Shown: positions 1-8,005 of the stretch, one piece after another
Layout: each line of letters starts with the position of its first letter
How positions within the stretch are numbered: the stretch's first letter is position 1
Source of the DNA: Gloeomargarita sp. SRBZ-1_bins_9
GTDB lineage: Bacteria; Cyanobacteriota; Cyanobacteriia; Gloeomargaritales; Gloeomargaritaceae
Direction: 5' to 3'
Assembly: GCA_039794565.1 (NCBI GenBank)
Contig: JAUQVX010000011.1
Location: 1 to 64,000 of the forward strand
Length of the DNA stretch: 64,000 bases
Notes under the pieces: generated by a model
What the model saw: the letters and a program-made list of their open reading frames with translations, nothing else
What the model was told of the DNA's origin: nothing
The model's database searches: none
Translations under genes and position numbers: made by a program

Positions 1-842
1 AAATCATGGCGGCCCTGGACCAGGCGGATTTGGTGTTTATCACGGCGGGGATGGGGGGGGGTACGGGCACGGGGGCAGCGCCGATCGTGGCGGAGGTGGC
101 TAAAGAATTGGGAGCTTTGACGGTGGCGATTGTCACCCGGCCTTTTACCTTTGAGGGCAGACGTCGAGCAGCCCAAGCCGAAGAAGGCATTGCCATGCTC
201 CAGGGGCGGGTGGATACGTTGATCGTCATTCCTAATGACCGCCTGCTGACCACCATTGGCGAATCCACACCGGTGCAAGAAGCCTTCCGGGTGGCGGATG
301 ACATTTTGCGCCAGGGGGTGCAGGGAATTTCCGACATCATTACCATTCCGGGGCTGGTGAATGTGGATTTTGCCGATGTGAAGGCGATCATGGCGGATGC
401 GGGGTCGGCATTGATGGGCATTGGCACGGGCACGGGGAAGGGACGGGCGGCGGAAGCGGCGAATATGGCCATTGCTTCACCGTTGCTGGAGTCTTCCATT
501 CACGGGGCCAAGGGGGTTTTGTTTAATATCACGGGGGGCAGCGATTTAAGCCTGCACGAGGTGAATACGGCGGCGGAAATTATCTACAACGTGGTGGACC
601 CGGAGGCCAATATCATTTTTGGGGCGGTACTGGATGACCGGTTGCAGGGGGAAGTGCGGATTACGGTGATTGCCACGGGCTTTCAACCAGCGGCTTCCCA
701 TCCCCAACCCTCGTTGCGACCGGTAACGCCGGGACCAACCAGCCCGCCAACGCCCCAGGTGGAGGTGCCGCCTAAACTGGAAGAGCCACCCCCAGAAATT
801 GATATTCCCGATTTCCTGAAACGGCGGCGGCCACGGCGTTGA
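1..842 (+). CDS. ftsZ: Cell division protein FtsZ, 3' part (5' end outside window)
   Basis: Tubulin-like GTPase that polymerises into the cytokinetic ring. The reading frame is open from the window edge, so the start codon and N-terminal GTP-binding part lie outside. The glycine-rich tubulin signature [10 protein letters not shown] follows the edge within about 20 residues, and the conserved IPNDRLL and [11 protein letters not shown] segments come after it. The C-terminus has a Pro-rich linker and then the conserved tail peptide [10 protein letters not shown], the usual docking site for FtsZ-binding membrane partners. The stop is intact. prs follows 72 bp downstream on the same strand. Family identity is certain. 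Confidence 0.97.
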   Translation, partial: IMAALDQADLVFITAGMGGGTGTGAAPIVAEVAKELGALTVAIVTRPFTFEGRRRAAQAEEGIAMLQGRVDTLIVIPNDRLLTTIGESTPVQEAFRVADDILRQGVQGISDIITIPGLVNVDFADVKAIMADAGSALMGIGTGTGKGRAAEAANMAIASPLLESSIHGAKGVLFNITGGSDLSLHEVNTAAEIIYNVVDPEANIIFGAVLDDRLQGEVRITVIATGFQPAASHPQPSLRPVTPGPTSPPTPQVEVPPKLEEPPPEIDIPDFLKRRRPRR

Positions 843-914
843 GAGCGGGGTGGCTACTAGATTCAGCCGGGAGAGGTGCTACGATGACAGGTAGGGTTGT
901 GCCGGGGTAAAACT

Positions 915-1904
915 GTGCTGCAAGCTTCCCGTCCCTTGTCGTTGCCGGTGCCGGTTCCCGCTGACCATGGTCGTCTGCGTTTACTGGCGGGTTCGGCCAA
1001 TGTGCCTTTGGCGGAGGAAATCGCCCGCTATCTTGGGGTGGATTTGGGGCCGATTGTGCGCAAGCGTTTTTCCGACGGTGAGTTGTATGTGCAGATCCAG
1101 GAGTCGGTACGGGGCTGTGATGTGTATCTCCTGCAACCGACGTGCCATCCGGTTAACGACCATTTGATGGAATTGCTGATTATGATTGATGCCTGTCGGC
1201 GGGCGTCGGCGCGGCAGATTACGGCGGTGATTCCCTACTATGGCTACGCGCGGGCGGACCGGAAAACGGCTGGCCGGGAGGCGATTACCGCTAAGCTGGT
1301 GGCCAATCTGATTACGGAGGCGGGGGCCAGCCGGATTCTGGCGATGGACTTGCACGTGGCCCAGATTCAGGCCTATTTCGACATTCCCTTTGACCATGTC
1401 TATGCCAGCAATGTTTTGCAGCAGTACATCCTCAGCAAGGGGTTGACGGATTTTGTGGTGGTTTCGCCGGATGTGGGGGGGGTAGCCCGCGCCCGGGCCT
1501 TTGCCAAAAAACTCAACGACGCCCCCTTGGCCATCATTGACAAACGCCGCCAGGGGCACAATGTGGCGGAGGTGCTCAATGTGATTGGTGATGTGCGGGG
1601 CAAGACGGCGATTATCGTGGACGATATGATCGACACAGGGGGTACGATGACGGAGGCGGCGCGGCTGTTGATGGAACAGGGGGCTAAGGCGGTCTATGCC
1701 TGTGCTACCCACCCGGTGTTTTCGGGACGGGCGCCCGAACTGTTGGCCAACAGCGCCTTTACGGAGGTGATCGTCACCAACACGATCCCGGTGCCACCAG
1801 AGAAACGGTTCCCCCAACTGAAGATTCTCTCGGTGGCGAATGTATTAGGGGAGGCCATCTGGCGGGTGCATGAGGACAGCTCCGTCAGCAGCATGTTCCG
1901 CTAG
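915..1904 (+). CDS. prs: Ribose-phosphate pyrophosphokinase (PRPP synthase)
   Basis: Makes PRPP from ribose 5-phosphate and ATP for purine, pyrimidine, histidine, tryptophan and NAD synthesis. Class I features are visible: RKRFSDGELYVQI near the N-terminus, the ATP-binding YYGYARADRK segment, the flexible-loop VVSPDVGGVARAR region, and the PRPP-binding loop DDMIDTGGT. Length from the chosen start is 329 aa, normal for cyanobacteria. I chose GTG at 915, which has GGGG seven bases upstream; a TTG six codons earlier (897) is also possible. No close operon partner is seen. Confidence 0.95.
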   Translation: MLQASRPLSLPVPVPADHGRLRLLAGSANVPLAEEIARYLGVDLGPIVRKRFSDGELYVQIQESVRGCDVYLLQPTCHPVNDHLMELLIMIDACRRASARQITAVIPYYGYARADRKTAGREAITAKLVANLITEAGASRILAMDLHVAQIQAYFDIPFDHVYASNVLQQYILSKGLTDFVVVSPDVGGVARARAFAKKLNDAPLAIIDKRRQGHNVAEVLNVIGDVRGKTAIIVDDMIDTGGTMTEAARLLMEQGAKAVYACATHPVFSGRAPELLANSAFTEVIVTNTIPVPPEKRFPQLKILSVANVLGEAIWRVHEDSSVSSMFR

Positions 1905-1970
1905 AGGCTTGCCGGAACGGTTCGTTCAGGGGTAAAGTCGCATCAAGCAGTGTTTACCGAGGTCGGTGTT

Positions 1971-2408
1971 ATGGAACCCGAGACCCATCCGTTTGAGAAT
2001 CAGGAGACGCCACCAACCGCTACTGCTCCTCAAGGGGCGGAGCCGACGGAGACTGCCGCCTATGGGACGGGGGCCAAAAGTAAGGCGGTGGCGGTGATGG
2101 AGTCCCTGCGTCATACCCTGGCGGACTCCCTGAGTGTCTTGGGACCGACGTGGGAGAAGGTCCAAACCTTTTTCAGCGAACAACGGCGAACCATCAGTCT
2201 GGTGGTGGTTATCGTCCTGGTGGTGTTGGTGCTGGCGCTGGTGTCGGGTGTGCTGGGGATTATCAATGCCATCCCGTTGTTGCCGGCGCTGCTGGAGCTA
2301 CTGGGGCTGTGGTACATCCTGCGCTATCTGCTGATGGCAGAGTCCCGTCAGGCGGTGTTCCGGGAGGTCAACGAATTCATCGGCAAAGTGGTCGGACAAC
2401 GTTCCTAG
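1971..2408 (+). CDS. CAAD/CURT1-type thylakoid membrane protein
   Basis: 145-residue protein. An acidic, Pro/Thr-rich N-terminal region is followed by a predicted amphipathic helix, two closely spaced hydrophobic segments (VVVIVLVVLVLALVSGVLG, then ALLELLGLWYILRYLL) and a C-terminal amphipathic helix. This is the layout of the CAAD/CURT1 family, which occurs in cyanobacteria as a stand-alone protein or appended to aminoacyl-tRNA synthetases; plant members bend thylakoid margins. ATG at 1971 has GAGGT seven bases upstream; an in-frame GTG lies at 1950. The next gene starts 2 bases after the stop, so the two are probably co-transcribed. Exact role unknown. Confidence 0.8.
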   Translation: MEPETHPFENQETPPTATAPQGAEPTETAAYGTGAKSKAVAVMESLRHTLADSLSVLGPTWEKVQTFFSEQRRTISLVVVIVLVVLVLALVSGVLGIINAIPLLPALLELLGLWYILRYLLMAESRQAVFREVNEFIGKVVGQRS

Positions 2409-2409
2409 G

Positions 2410-2925
2410 GTGTTGGGGGAGTTTCGCCAGAAATATCCACTGGGTTGCCTAACCAGTGAGTTGCTACAGATCCACCAGGGCCAGTACCTGGTACGCGTGG
2501 TGGTGCAGGTCGGCGGCATCACCCTGGCCACGGGGCTAGGCAGCGGCAACACGCTCGAGGGGGCGGAGGACCGGGCTAGGGAACGGGCGTTAATGGCATT
2601 GGGATTAACCCCCAAAGTGGCCGAGACGCCGCACCCAGTACTGCCCTCCACCGAACCCCAGCCTGCACCACCACCGGTAGCCACACCTGTTGCTGAGGCA
2701 ACCTCTCCCCCTGAATCCCCCAAGGTGGATATGCTCGACATCCTGGCCCAGACGACGGCGGAGATGAAACGGCTGGGTTGGACCAACGCTCAAGGGCGGG
2801 AATACTTACGGCGCACCTACGGTCGCAATAGCCGGCAGGAGTTAACCGACCAGGAATTGATCGATTTTTTGAATTACTTGCGCAGTCAACCTAGCGGCAA
2901 CGGTGCTTCGCCGACGATTAGTTAA
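2410..2925 (+). CDS. Conserved cyanobacterial protein with a C-terminal TYGRNSRQELTD-type domain, function unknown
   Basis: 171 residues. The N-terminal ~60 residues (GEFRQKYPLGCLTSELLQI, then an alternating strand-like segment and a helix rich in Arg/Ala) could be a small alpha-beta RNA-binding-like fold. A Pro-rich linker follows. The C-terminal ~55 residues contain a GWTNAQGREYLRRTYG segment and then SRQELTDQELIDFLNYL, a helical motif I recognise from several cyanobacterial proteins of unknown function. The start is a GTG two bases after the CAAD stop codon. The 3' end overlaps the next, convergent gene by 8 bp. I do not assign a function. Confidence 0.75.
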   Translation: MLGEFRQKYPLGCLTSELLQIHQGQYLVRVVVQVGGITLATGLGSGNTLEGAEDRARERALMALGLTPKVAETPHPVLPSTEPQPAPPPVATPVAEATSPPESPKVDMLDILAQTTAEMKRLGWTNAQGREYLRRTYGRNSRQELTDQELIDFLNYLRSQPSGNGASPTIS

Positions 2926-3553
2926 CCGTGGGACTGGGATGAGGGGTTGGTGGGGCGAGGTCGAGAGTAATATCTCGCAATTCGATAAAGGGAATGGTCT
3001 GGCCCACTTCCGTGAGTCCGATATGCACTTTGCCCAGGTGGATGGGCACCTTCACCCGCACGGCTGTGGCCTGATTGCCGGGCGCCAGTTGCACTGGTAG
3101 TCCCTCCACTTCCACCTGCAAAATTTCTCCCCAGTCGTTGCGGACGAAAAATTGGCGTTGCAGTTGCACGGCTGTTGCCCGTTCGTTTTGAATACGCAGG
3201 TGCAAGATGGCCTGGTCCCCTTCCCGCTCGATTTGCTCCAGGGCCATGTACACGCCCCCTTCCTGCAGGGCCAGCAAGGGTAATCGCAGGTTGGGGTCGG
3301 TGGCGGTAGGGGGCTGCCCTTGGCTGGTACCCATCAGCGCCTGCACCTGTTGGATGATGACCTCTTCAGCCAGGAGCGTGAAGGGTTGGGGGTCCTTATC
3401 TGGCGGCACCGGATTCAGGGTGGGTTGTCGAACTTTACTCAAGGCTTCCTGACCCAGACGATACCCCAGCCCGGCCGCCACCCCCCCGGTCAACAACGCC
3501 AGGAAGGTAAACATCAGCGTAGCTATGCCCATCCAGCGCCGCGCTTGGCCCAT
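2918..3553 (-). CDS. Membrane-anchored protein of unknown function
   Basis: 211 residues. A single N-terminal hydrophobic segment (about residues 8-33, ending in a Gly/Ala-rich GGVAAGLGYRLGQEAL) is followed by a soluble part, probably periplasmic or lumenal. The soluble part has a Pro-rich stretch (PTLNPVPPDKDPQP) and a beta-rich C-terminal half with RVKVPIHLGKVHIGL. No cysteine lipobox or enzyme motif is visible. The stop codon sits within the end of the convergent gene. The N-terminus faces a tRNA gene on the other strand. Probably restricted to cyanobacteria; function unknown. Confidence 0.7.
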   Translation of the reverse strand: MGQARRWMGIATLMFTFLALLTGGVAAGLGYRLGQEALSKVRQPTLNPVPPDKDPQPFTLLAEEVIIQQVQALMGTSQGQPPTATDPNLRLPLLALQEGGVYMALEQIEREGDQAILHLRIQNERATAVQLQRQFFVRNDWGEILQVEVEGLPVQLAPGNQATAVRVKVPIHLGKVHIGLTEVGQTIPFIELRDITLDLAPPTPHPSPTVN

Positions 3554-3591
3554 GGGTTTTGTTAAAATCGCCTATGCCATTGTATCAACCC

Positions 3592-3663
3592 GCACGAGTG
3601 GCCGACTGGTAGGGCAAGCGACTCATAATCGCCGGTATGTGGGTTCGAATCCCACCTCGTGCA
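3592..3663 (+). tRNA. trnI-CAT: tRNA with CAT anticodon, probably tRNA-Ile2 (lysidine type)
   Basis: Cloverleaf readable by eye: acceptor GCACGAG/CTCGTGC, T-arm GTGGG-TTCGAAT-CCCAC, anticodon stem with loop CTCATAA giving anticodon CAT, and a short D-arm closed by GCC/GGC. The genomic CCA is absent (TCT follows the discriminator A), so CCA must be added enzymatically. The 1-72 pair is G-C, which argues against initiator tRNA. The loop CTCATAA and the start GCA resemble plastid and cyanobacterial tRNA-Ile(CAU), whose C34 is converted to lysidine by TilS. Elongator tRNA-Met is the alternative. The gene ends one base before the stop codon of the antisense TPR gene. Confidence 0.9.
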
Positions 3664-3664
3664 T

Positions 3665-4108
3665 CTAGCCGGGACTCTCCCCTGGGGTTTCCTGATCGGC
3701 CTGCTGGCGGGCGGCGCAATTGGCCTGGACTTTGGCGTCTTTGGTGATGTCAGCAGCGCGGCACAAATCGGCATTGCCCTCGTTGGGCTTGCCCATGCCG
3801 AAGTAGGCAATCGCCCGGTGGCGCAACAACACTGGGTCATCCGGCTTGCCCTCCAGGGCCTTGGTTAAATCTTGTACTGCCTCCCGGTATTCCCCCAGCT
3901 TCAAATAGGCAATCCCCCGTTGTTCGTAAGCCTCCAGATAGTCCCGGCGCAGGCGAATCACCTCGTTCAGTTTGGCCACCGCCTCCTGGGGCCGACCCTG
4001 CCGCAGCGCCTGGACCCCCTGCTCATAGAGTTGGTTGGCATTGGGCGCGCAACTGCTGGCCATCAGCACCATGGCCGTCAAAATCCCCCCCATAGCCTCC
4101 CGTTGCAT
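3665..4108 (-). CDS. Small TPR lipoprotein
   Basis: 147-residue protein with a signal sequence and lipobox (LMASSCAP), so probably a lipid-anchored periplasmic or lumenal protein. The mature part holds about three TPR units with the typical spacing (for example GVQALRQGRPQEAVAKLNEVI and GIAYLKLGEYREAVQDLTKAL). The C-terminal tail is Gln/Glu/Pro-rich. ATG at 4108 has a strong GGAGGAGGTGG just upstream; the longer frame begins at a GTG at 4117. The start lies next to the chp stop codon (4110), so it is the third gene of an ndhD-chp operon and may act as a scaffold or assembly factor for that complex (inference). Confidence 0.78.
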   Translation of the reverse strand: MQREAMGGILTAMVLMASSCAPNANQLYEQGVQALRQGRPQEAVAKLNEVIRLRRDYLEAYEQRGIAYLKLGEYREAVQDLTKALEGKPDDPVLLRHRAIAYFGMGKPNEGNADLCRAADITKDAKVQANCAARQQADQETPGESPG

Positions 4109-4109
4109 T

Positions 4110-5231
4110 TCAACCACCTCCTCCCTGCACCGTCAATAGACGGGATTCCGCCAGCCGTTGTAACCAGGGAGCTAAATAGCGCTCGTTAGCTGCCCGTGCT
4201 TGGGGGTCCGAACTGGTCAACGGATAGGGCGCCAGGGCCTGGATCGCCGCCGTTGTCACGCAAAACATCGCCTTTTGGAAACTCACGCAAATCTTCACCC
4301 GTAGGTCCCCCAGCCCCCGTCCTGTCTGCCGGTAGCGCTCCAGCAGATAGTCCGGGAGAAAATGGCGCATATCCTGCATCAACAACGTAGGCGGAATCCC
4401 TGCTCCCCCAATCGGTAAGGGGTCAGCATAGAGCGCACCGTAGGTAAAGTCCGCTTGGTCCGCCGGAATTTGATAGGCCTGGGCGTTGTAGGACACCGTA
4501 CCCATGAAGGGAAAGGACCGGAAAAACACCGCCTCCACATAGGGCACTGCCGCCGCCGTCAAAAAAGTCAGCCCGCTGCTTTTCGGCACCAAAGGATACA
4601 CCTGCCCGCCAATTTCCACCTCATAGGTAATCGGTTGGGGAGCCGCTTGGACCAGTCCTGTGCGAATGTGGTCCACCACAGCGGCAATGCTGGTGATTTC
4701 CCCCCGGTCGTAGCGGTCAGACAGCTCCAGAAACAGGGGACTCATCACCCGCCAAAACTGCCCCAGCACGCTGGTGTAAACCATTTGTTTAACCTGTTCC
4801 GGCAAAAAGGTGGGAAACAGGGCGTGCAGGAGTTGCAGGAGAACATGCCCGCGAATTTTGGCTTGGATGGCCCGCGCGGCGTTTTGGGCAAATTCTGGCG
4901 AATCCAAGTAGGCATCCAGGGGGGGACTGCCATGCCACAACATGGCCCGCATGCAGTACTCGGCAAACTCGTAGTTAATCCGGTCGTGGTTCCAATGGTG
5001 CAGCAGCTTTTGCCAAGTAATTTCGCCGTTGAAGTATTTAAAAAAGGGGAAAATGACCAGGAATTGCTCCTGGGCCATGTAAATTAGGTTGCGCCAGTAG
5101 TAATCCAGCACCACGCCGTAGCTTTTCAGAATACCCACGACCTCCACCAGGTTATCCGGCGTATCCGGTAGGAGCGCTCCCCCCTGCAGCAGCCGTTCCT
5201 TCACCCGCTCTAATGGCGTTGCCAGCTTCAT
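4110..5231 (-). CDS. CO2 hydration protein of the NDH-1MS complexes (ChpX/ChpY, also called CupB/CupA)
   Basis: 373 residues. Matches the ChpX/ChpY family, which acts with NdhD3/F3 or NdhD4/F4 to convert CO2 to bicarbonate at the thylakoid using electron transfer energy. Recognisable segments include YYWRNLIYMAQEQFLVIFPF, a His/Asn-rich HHWNHDRINYEFAEYC region and FFRSFPFMGTVSYNAQAY. The ATG overlaps the ndhD stop as ATGA, and an SD-like GGAGG lies 6-10 bases upstream inside the longer frame that starts at 5243. I cannot decide between the inducible (ChpY) and constitutive (ChpX) branch by eye; a tree would settle it. Confidence 0.88.
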   Translation of the reverse strand: MKLATPLERVKERLLQGGALLPDTPDNLVEVVGILKSYGVVLDYYWRNLIYMAQEQFLVIFPFFKYFNGEITWQKLLHHWNHDRINYEFAEYCMRAMLWHGSPPLDAYLDSPEFAQNAARAIQAKIRGHVLLQLLHALFPTFLPEQVKQMVYTSVLGQFWRVMSPLFLELSDRYDRGEITSIAAVVDHIRTGLVQAAPQPITYEVEIGGQVYPLVPKSSGLTFLTAAAVPYVEAVFFRSFPFMGTVSYNAQAYQIPADQADFTYGALYADPLPIGGAGIPPTLLMQDMRHFLPDYLLERYRQTGRGLGDLRVKICVSFQKAMFCVTTAAIQALAPYPLTSSDPQARAANERYLAPWLQRLAESRLLTVQGGGG

Positions 5232-6691
5232 CCCAGCCTCCAATGGGTCACCGTTGCCTCACTCCAGCGCACCAACCAATGGGGTTGCAGCCCCAAGGTG
5301 AGCACCAAGGTTGCCAGCACCATCGCCGGTAGCCGTTGTCCCCAACTCACCGGAGGCAAGTCCGCCAGAGCCGGGGGCAAGCGCCCGAAAAACGCCCGGT
5401 TCACCAGCAGCAGAAAATACACCGACGTCAAAGCCGTACCCAGCATAGCCAGCACCGTCGGCAGGGGAAACACCGGGAAACTGCCGCGAAACACCATAAA
5501 TTCGCTGATAAACCCCACCATCCCCGGAATACCGCTGCTGGCCATCACCGCCAGGATCAGCAAGCTACCGATAACCGGTAGGCCCCGCTCCGGCGTCAGC
5601 AGCCCCTGCAATTTCGCCAAATCCCGCGTACCCGTCACCCGATAGACCACCCCCACCAGGAAAAACAACAGCGCCGCAATCAGCCCATGACTCACCATCT
5701 GGGCCACTGCCGCCACCAGGGACAAAGGGGTTGCCGCCGCTGCCGCCAGCAAGACGTAGCCCATGTGGCCAATGGAACTAAACGCCACCACCCGCTTCAT
5801 ATCCTGCTGTCCGATAGCCATCAGGGACCCATACAGCACGCTGACCACGGCCCAGACTGCCAACCCCGGCGCCAGCACCCGCCACCCTTCCGGCAACAAC
5901 TGCACCCCAAACCGCACCAGCCCATAGGTCCCCAACTTCAGCAGCACCCCCGCCAGCAACATGGACACCTCCGTCGAAGCCTCCACGTGGGCATCCGGCA
6001 ACCAGGTATGCAAAGGCACCAAGGGAATCTTGATACCCAGCCCCAGCAGCAACAGCACCAGCAGACCGACCTGGGCGGTCAAACCCAGCCGATGGGCGGC
6101 AACCACTTCATAATCAAACGACCCGGCGCCGCTGAGCACCACCAGCCCAAAAAAGGCCGCCAGCAACAGCAGCCCGGAAATGGCCGTATAGACCAAAAAT
6201 TTCAACGCTGCGTAGTCCCGCCGCGGTCCCCCCCAAATAGCAATCAGCAGATACAAAGGCAGCAATTCCAGCTCATAAAACAGGAAAAACAGCAGCAAAT
6301 TTTGCGCCACGAAGGCCCCTGCTACTGCCGCCCCCGCCAGCAACAACAACGTGTAATACAAACGGGGCCGCACGACCGGATGATGACTGGCCACCGCCAG
6401 GGTCAGGATCAAGCTGTTGAGGGCCAATAGGGGCATAGACAACCCATCCACCGCCAGCCGGTAGCTCAAGCCCAAGCTATCCAACCAGGGGAGCACCTGG
6501 ACCATTTGCCAGCCCGCGTGGTGGACATCGAACCGGGTCAGCAGCGCCCCTGTCCACCCCAGTAGCCCTAGCACCGTCACCAGAGCCACCGGACGCACCC
6601 AACGCTCCGGCCACAACCATAGCAGGAGCGCACCCACGACCGGCCCGACCACCAAGCCACTGAGCATAGGATGGGGGAAAGCAACACGCAT
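5228..6691 (-). CDS. ndhD: NAD(P)H-quinone oxidoreductase subunit 4 (NdhD3/D4 type)
   Basis: 487-residue polytopic antiporter-like subunit with about 14 hydrophobic segments. Family hallmarks are YELELLPLYLLIAIWGG, the broken-helix and charged-residue region KIPLVPLHTWLPDAHVEA, and SSIGHMGYVLL. It would carry protons in the membrane arm of NDH-1. Direct coupling to a chpX/Y gene points to one of the CO2-uptake forms (D3 or D4) rather than respiratory D1/D2. The ndhF partner normally found with it is not here: upstream lies the divergently transcribed nucleotidyltransferase gene, only 33 bp away. Confidence 0.92.
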   Translation of the reverse strand: MRVAFPHPMLSGLVVGPVVGALLLWLWPERWVRPVALVTVLGLLGWTGALLTRFDVHHAGWQMVQVLPWLDSLGLSYRLAVDGLSMPLLALNSLILTLAVASHHPVVRPRLYYTLLLLAGAAVAGAFVAQNLLLFFLFYELELLPLYLLIAIWGGPRRDYAALKFLVYTAISGLLLLAAFFGLVVLSGAGSFDYEVVAAHRLGLTAQVGLLVLLLLGLGIKIPLVPLHTWLPDAHVEASTEVSMLLAGVLLKLGTYGLVRFGVQLLPEGWRVLAPGLAVWAVVSVLYGSLMAIGQQDMKRVVAFSSIGHMGYVLLAAAAATPLSLVAAVAQMVSHGLIAALLFFLVGVVYRVTGTRDLAKLQGLLTPERGLPVIGSLLILAVMASSGIPGMVGFISEFMVFRGSFPVFPLPTVLAMLGTALTSVYFLLLVNRAFFGRLPPALADLPPVSWGQRLPAMVLATLVLTLGLQPHWLVRWSEATVTHWRLG

Positions 6692-6724
6692 AATTCATTC
6701 TAAGGAACTTTACTGCCGGCACGG

Positions 6725-8005
6725 ATGTTGCTTGCCTACTTGGACCCCCAACAACGGGACTTTCTCCAGCGCCTAGGCCAACAGGTGGCAGCCCTGGGGG
6801 GGCAGGCATATTTGGTGGGGGGTGGGGTGCGAGATTTACTCCTGGCCCAGCAAGACGGACAAACCATCACCCTAGCGGACCTGGACCTGGTGCTGGACCA
6901 CCTACCTCCTACCGCCATTGACGCCCTGGCCGAGCAAATTCGTCGCTGGCGACCCGGTGCCCTGGTGCAACCCCACCCCAAATTTTTCACCTGCGACATC
7001 CTCTGGCCGGACTTGGCCTTGGATTTAGCCTTAGCCCGCCGGGAAACCTATCCTCACCCGGCCGCCAACCCGGTGGTCACCCCCGCCGACATTCACCAGG
7101 ACCTCTACCGCCGCGATTTCACCATCAATGCCATGGCGCTGGGGTTGCATCCTGAAGGTGTGTTTCTTGATCCGTTTGATGGGCGGGGGGATTTGCAGCG
7201 GCGTCTGCTACGGGTGTTGCACGACCAGAGCTTCACCGATGACCCCACCCGGTTGTGGCGGGGCGTGCGCTATGGAGTGCGCTACGGGCTGCAATTGGCC
7301 CCGGAGACCCTGGCCCAGTGGCAAGACACCCTAGCTAGCGGCGTGCTGGAGTACTGGCGACGGCAACCAGGGCAAGCGCCGGCCTTGCAAACCCGCCTGC
7401 GGGCAGAGTTGCAGTATCTGTGGCAGATGGAGTCGTGGGTACGGGCGGGGCGTTGGTTAGAAGCGCTGGGCGCTTGGGCCTGTGTGCATCCCGATTTGCA
7501 CTGGACACCGGAGCTGGAGCAGTCTTTGCGCACCGCCAGCTACGTTCTGCGCCGACATCCCCAGCGCCACCGCTGTCTGACGGAGCTGTTGGTGAGCGAT
7601 GTCCCTGCCCACGACCGCTACGCAGTGGCCCATGGTTTGGATTTACCCTGGGCGGCCCAAAAACGCCTGGCGCGCCTGGCCCAACTGGAAGCCCAATTGC
7701 CGGCCCTACCGGGTTTGCCCGTCAGCCAGATTTGTCAAACCCTGGAGCCTTACGAACCCGAATTGCTCACCCTGGCCCTGTTTCGCCAGCGGGGGACCCT
7801 CCGGCAGCTTTTGCGGAATTATTTGCAGTATTGGTCCCATGAGCATCCCCCCTTAAACGGCAAGGACTTACAAGCACTAGGGTATGCACCCGGCCCCCAA
7901 TTCCGCCAGATTCTGAACCGTTTGCGTTCTGCCTACCTCGACCGGGAAATTACCGACCGGGCCGAAGCCATTGCCTACGTCCAGCGCCACTTTCCTAGGG
8001 CTTAA
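6725..8005 (+). CDS. Class II tRNA nucleotidyltransferase / poly(A) polymerase-type enzyme (copy 1)
   Basis: 426 residues. Class II nucleotidyltransferase head: GGGVRDLLL, the metal-binding DLDLV (DxD), a long insert of about 20 residues (ARRETYPHPAANPVV...) before RRDFTINAMAL, and then a degenerate template-type motif (TDDPTRLWRGVRYGVRYGL). The helical body and tail complete the protein. The family adds C, C and A to tRNA 3' ends, or only part of CCA. A second homologue lies 2.3 kb downstream and lacks the insert, which suggests division of labour (see findings). Its 3' end overlaps the convergent substrate-binding gene by 11 bp. Confidence 0.88.
   Translation: MLLAYLDPQQRDFLQRLGQQVAALGGQAYLVGGGVRDLLLAQQDGQTITLADLDLVLDHLPPTAIDALAEQIRRWRPGALVQPHPKFFTCDILWPDLALDLALARRETYPHPAANPVVTPADIHQDLYRRDFTINAMALGLHPEGVFLDPFDGRGDLQRRLLRVLHDQSFTDDPTRLWRGVRYGVRYGLQLAPETLAQWQDTLASGVLEYWRRQPGQAPALQTRLRAELQYLWQMESWVRAGRWLEALGAWACVHPDLHWTPELEQSLRTASYVLRRHPQRHRCLTELLVSDVPAHDRYAVAHGLDLPWAAQKRLARLAQLEAQLPALPGLPVSQICQTLEPYEPELLTLALFRQRGTLRQLLRNYLQYWSHEHPPLNGKDLQALGYAPGPQFRQILNRLRSAYLDREITDRAEAIAYVQRHFPRA

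Noticed and set aside
981-1817. 278-codon frame opposite prs
   Set aside because: His/Arg-rich translation with no family motif, opposite a fully conserved gene.
3592-3663. Initiator tRNA-Met
   Set aside because: Initiator tRNA has an unpaired 1-72 position; here it is a G-C pair.
5687-6430. 247-codon frame opposite ndhD, rich in His, Gln and Pro
   Set aside because: Composition is that of the complement of membrane-protein codons; ndhD is unambiguous on the other strand.
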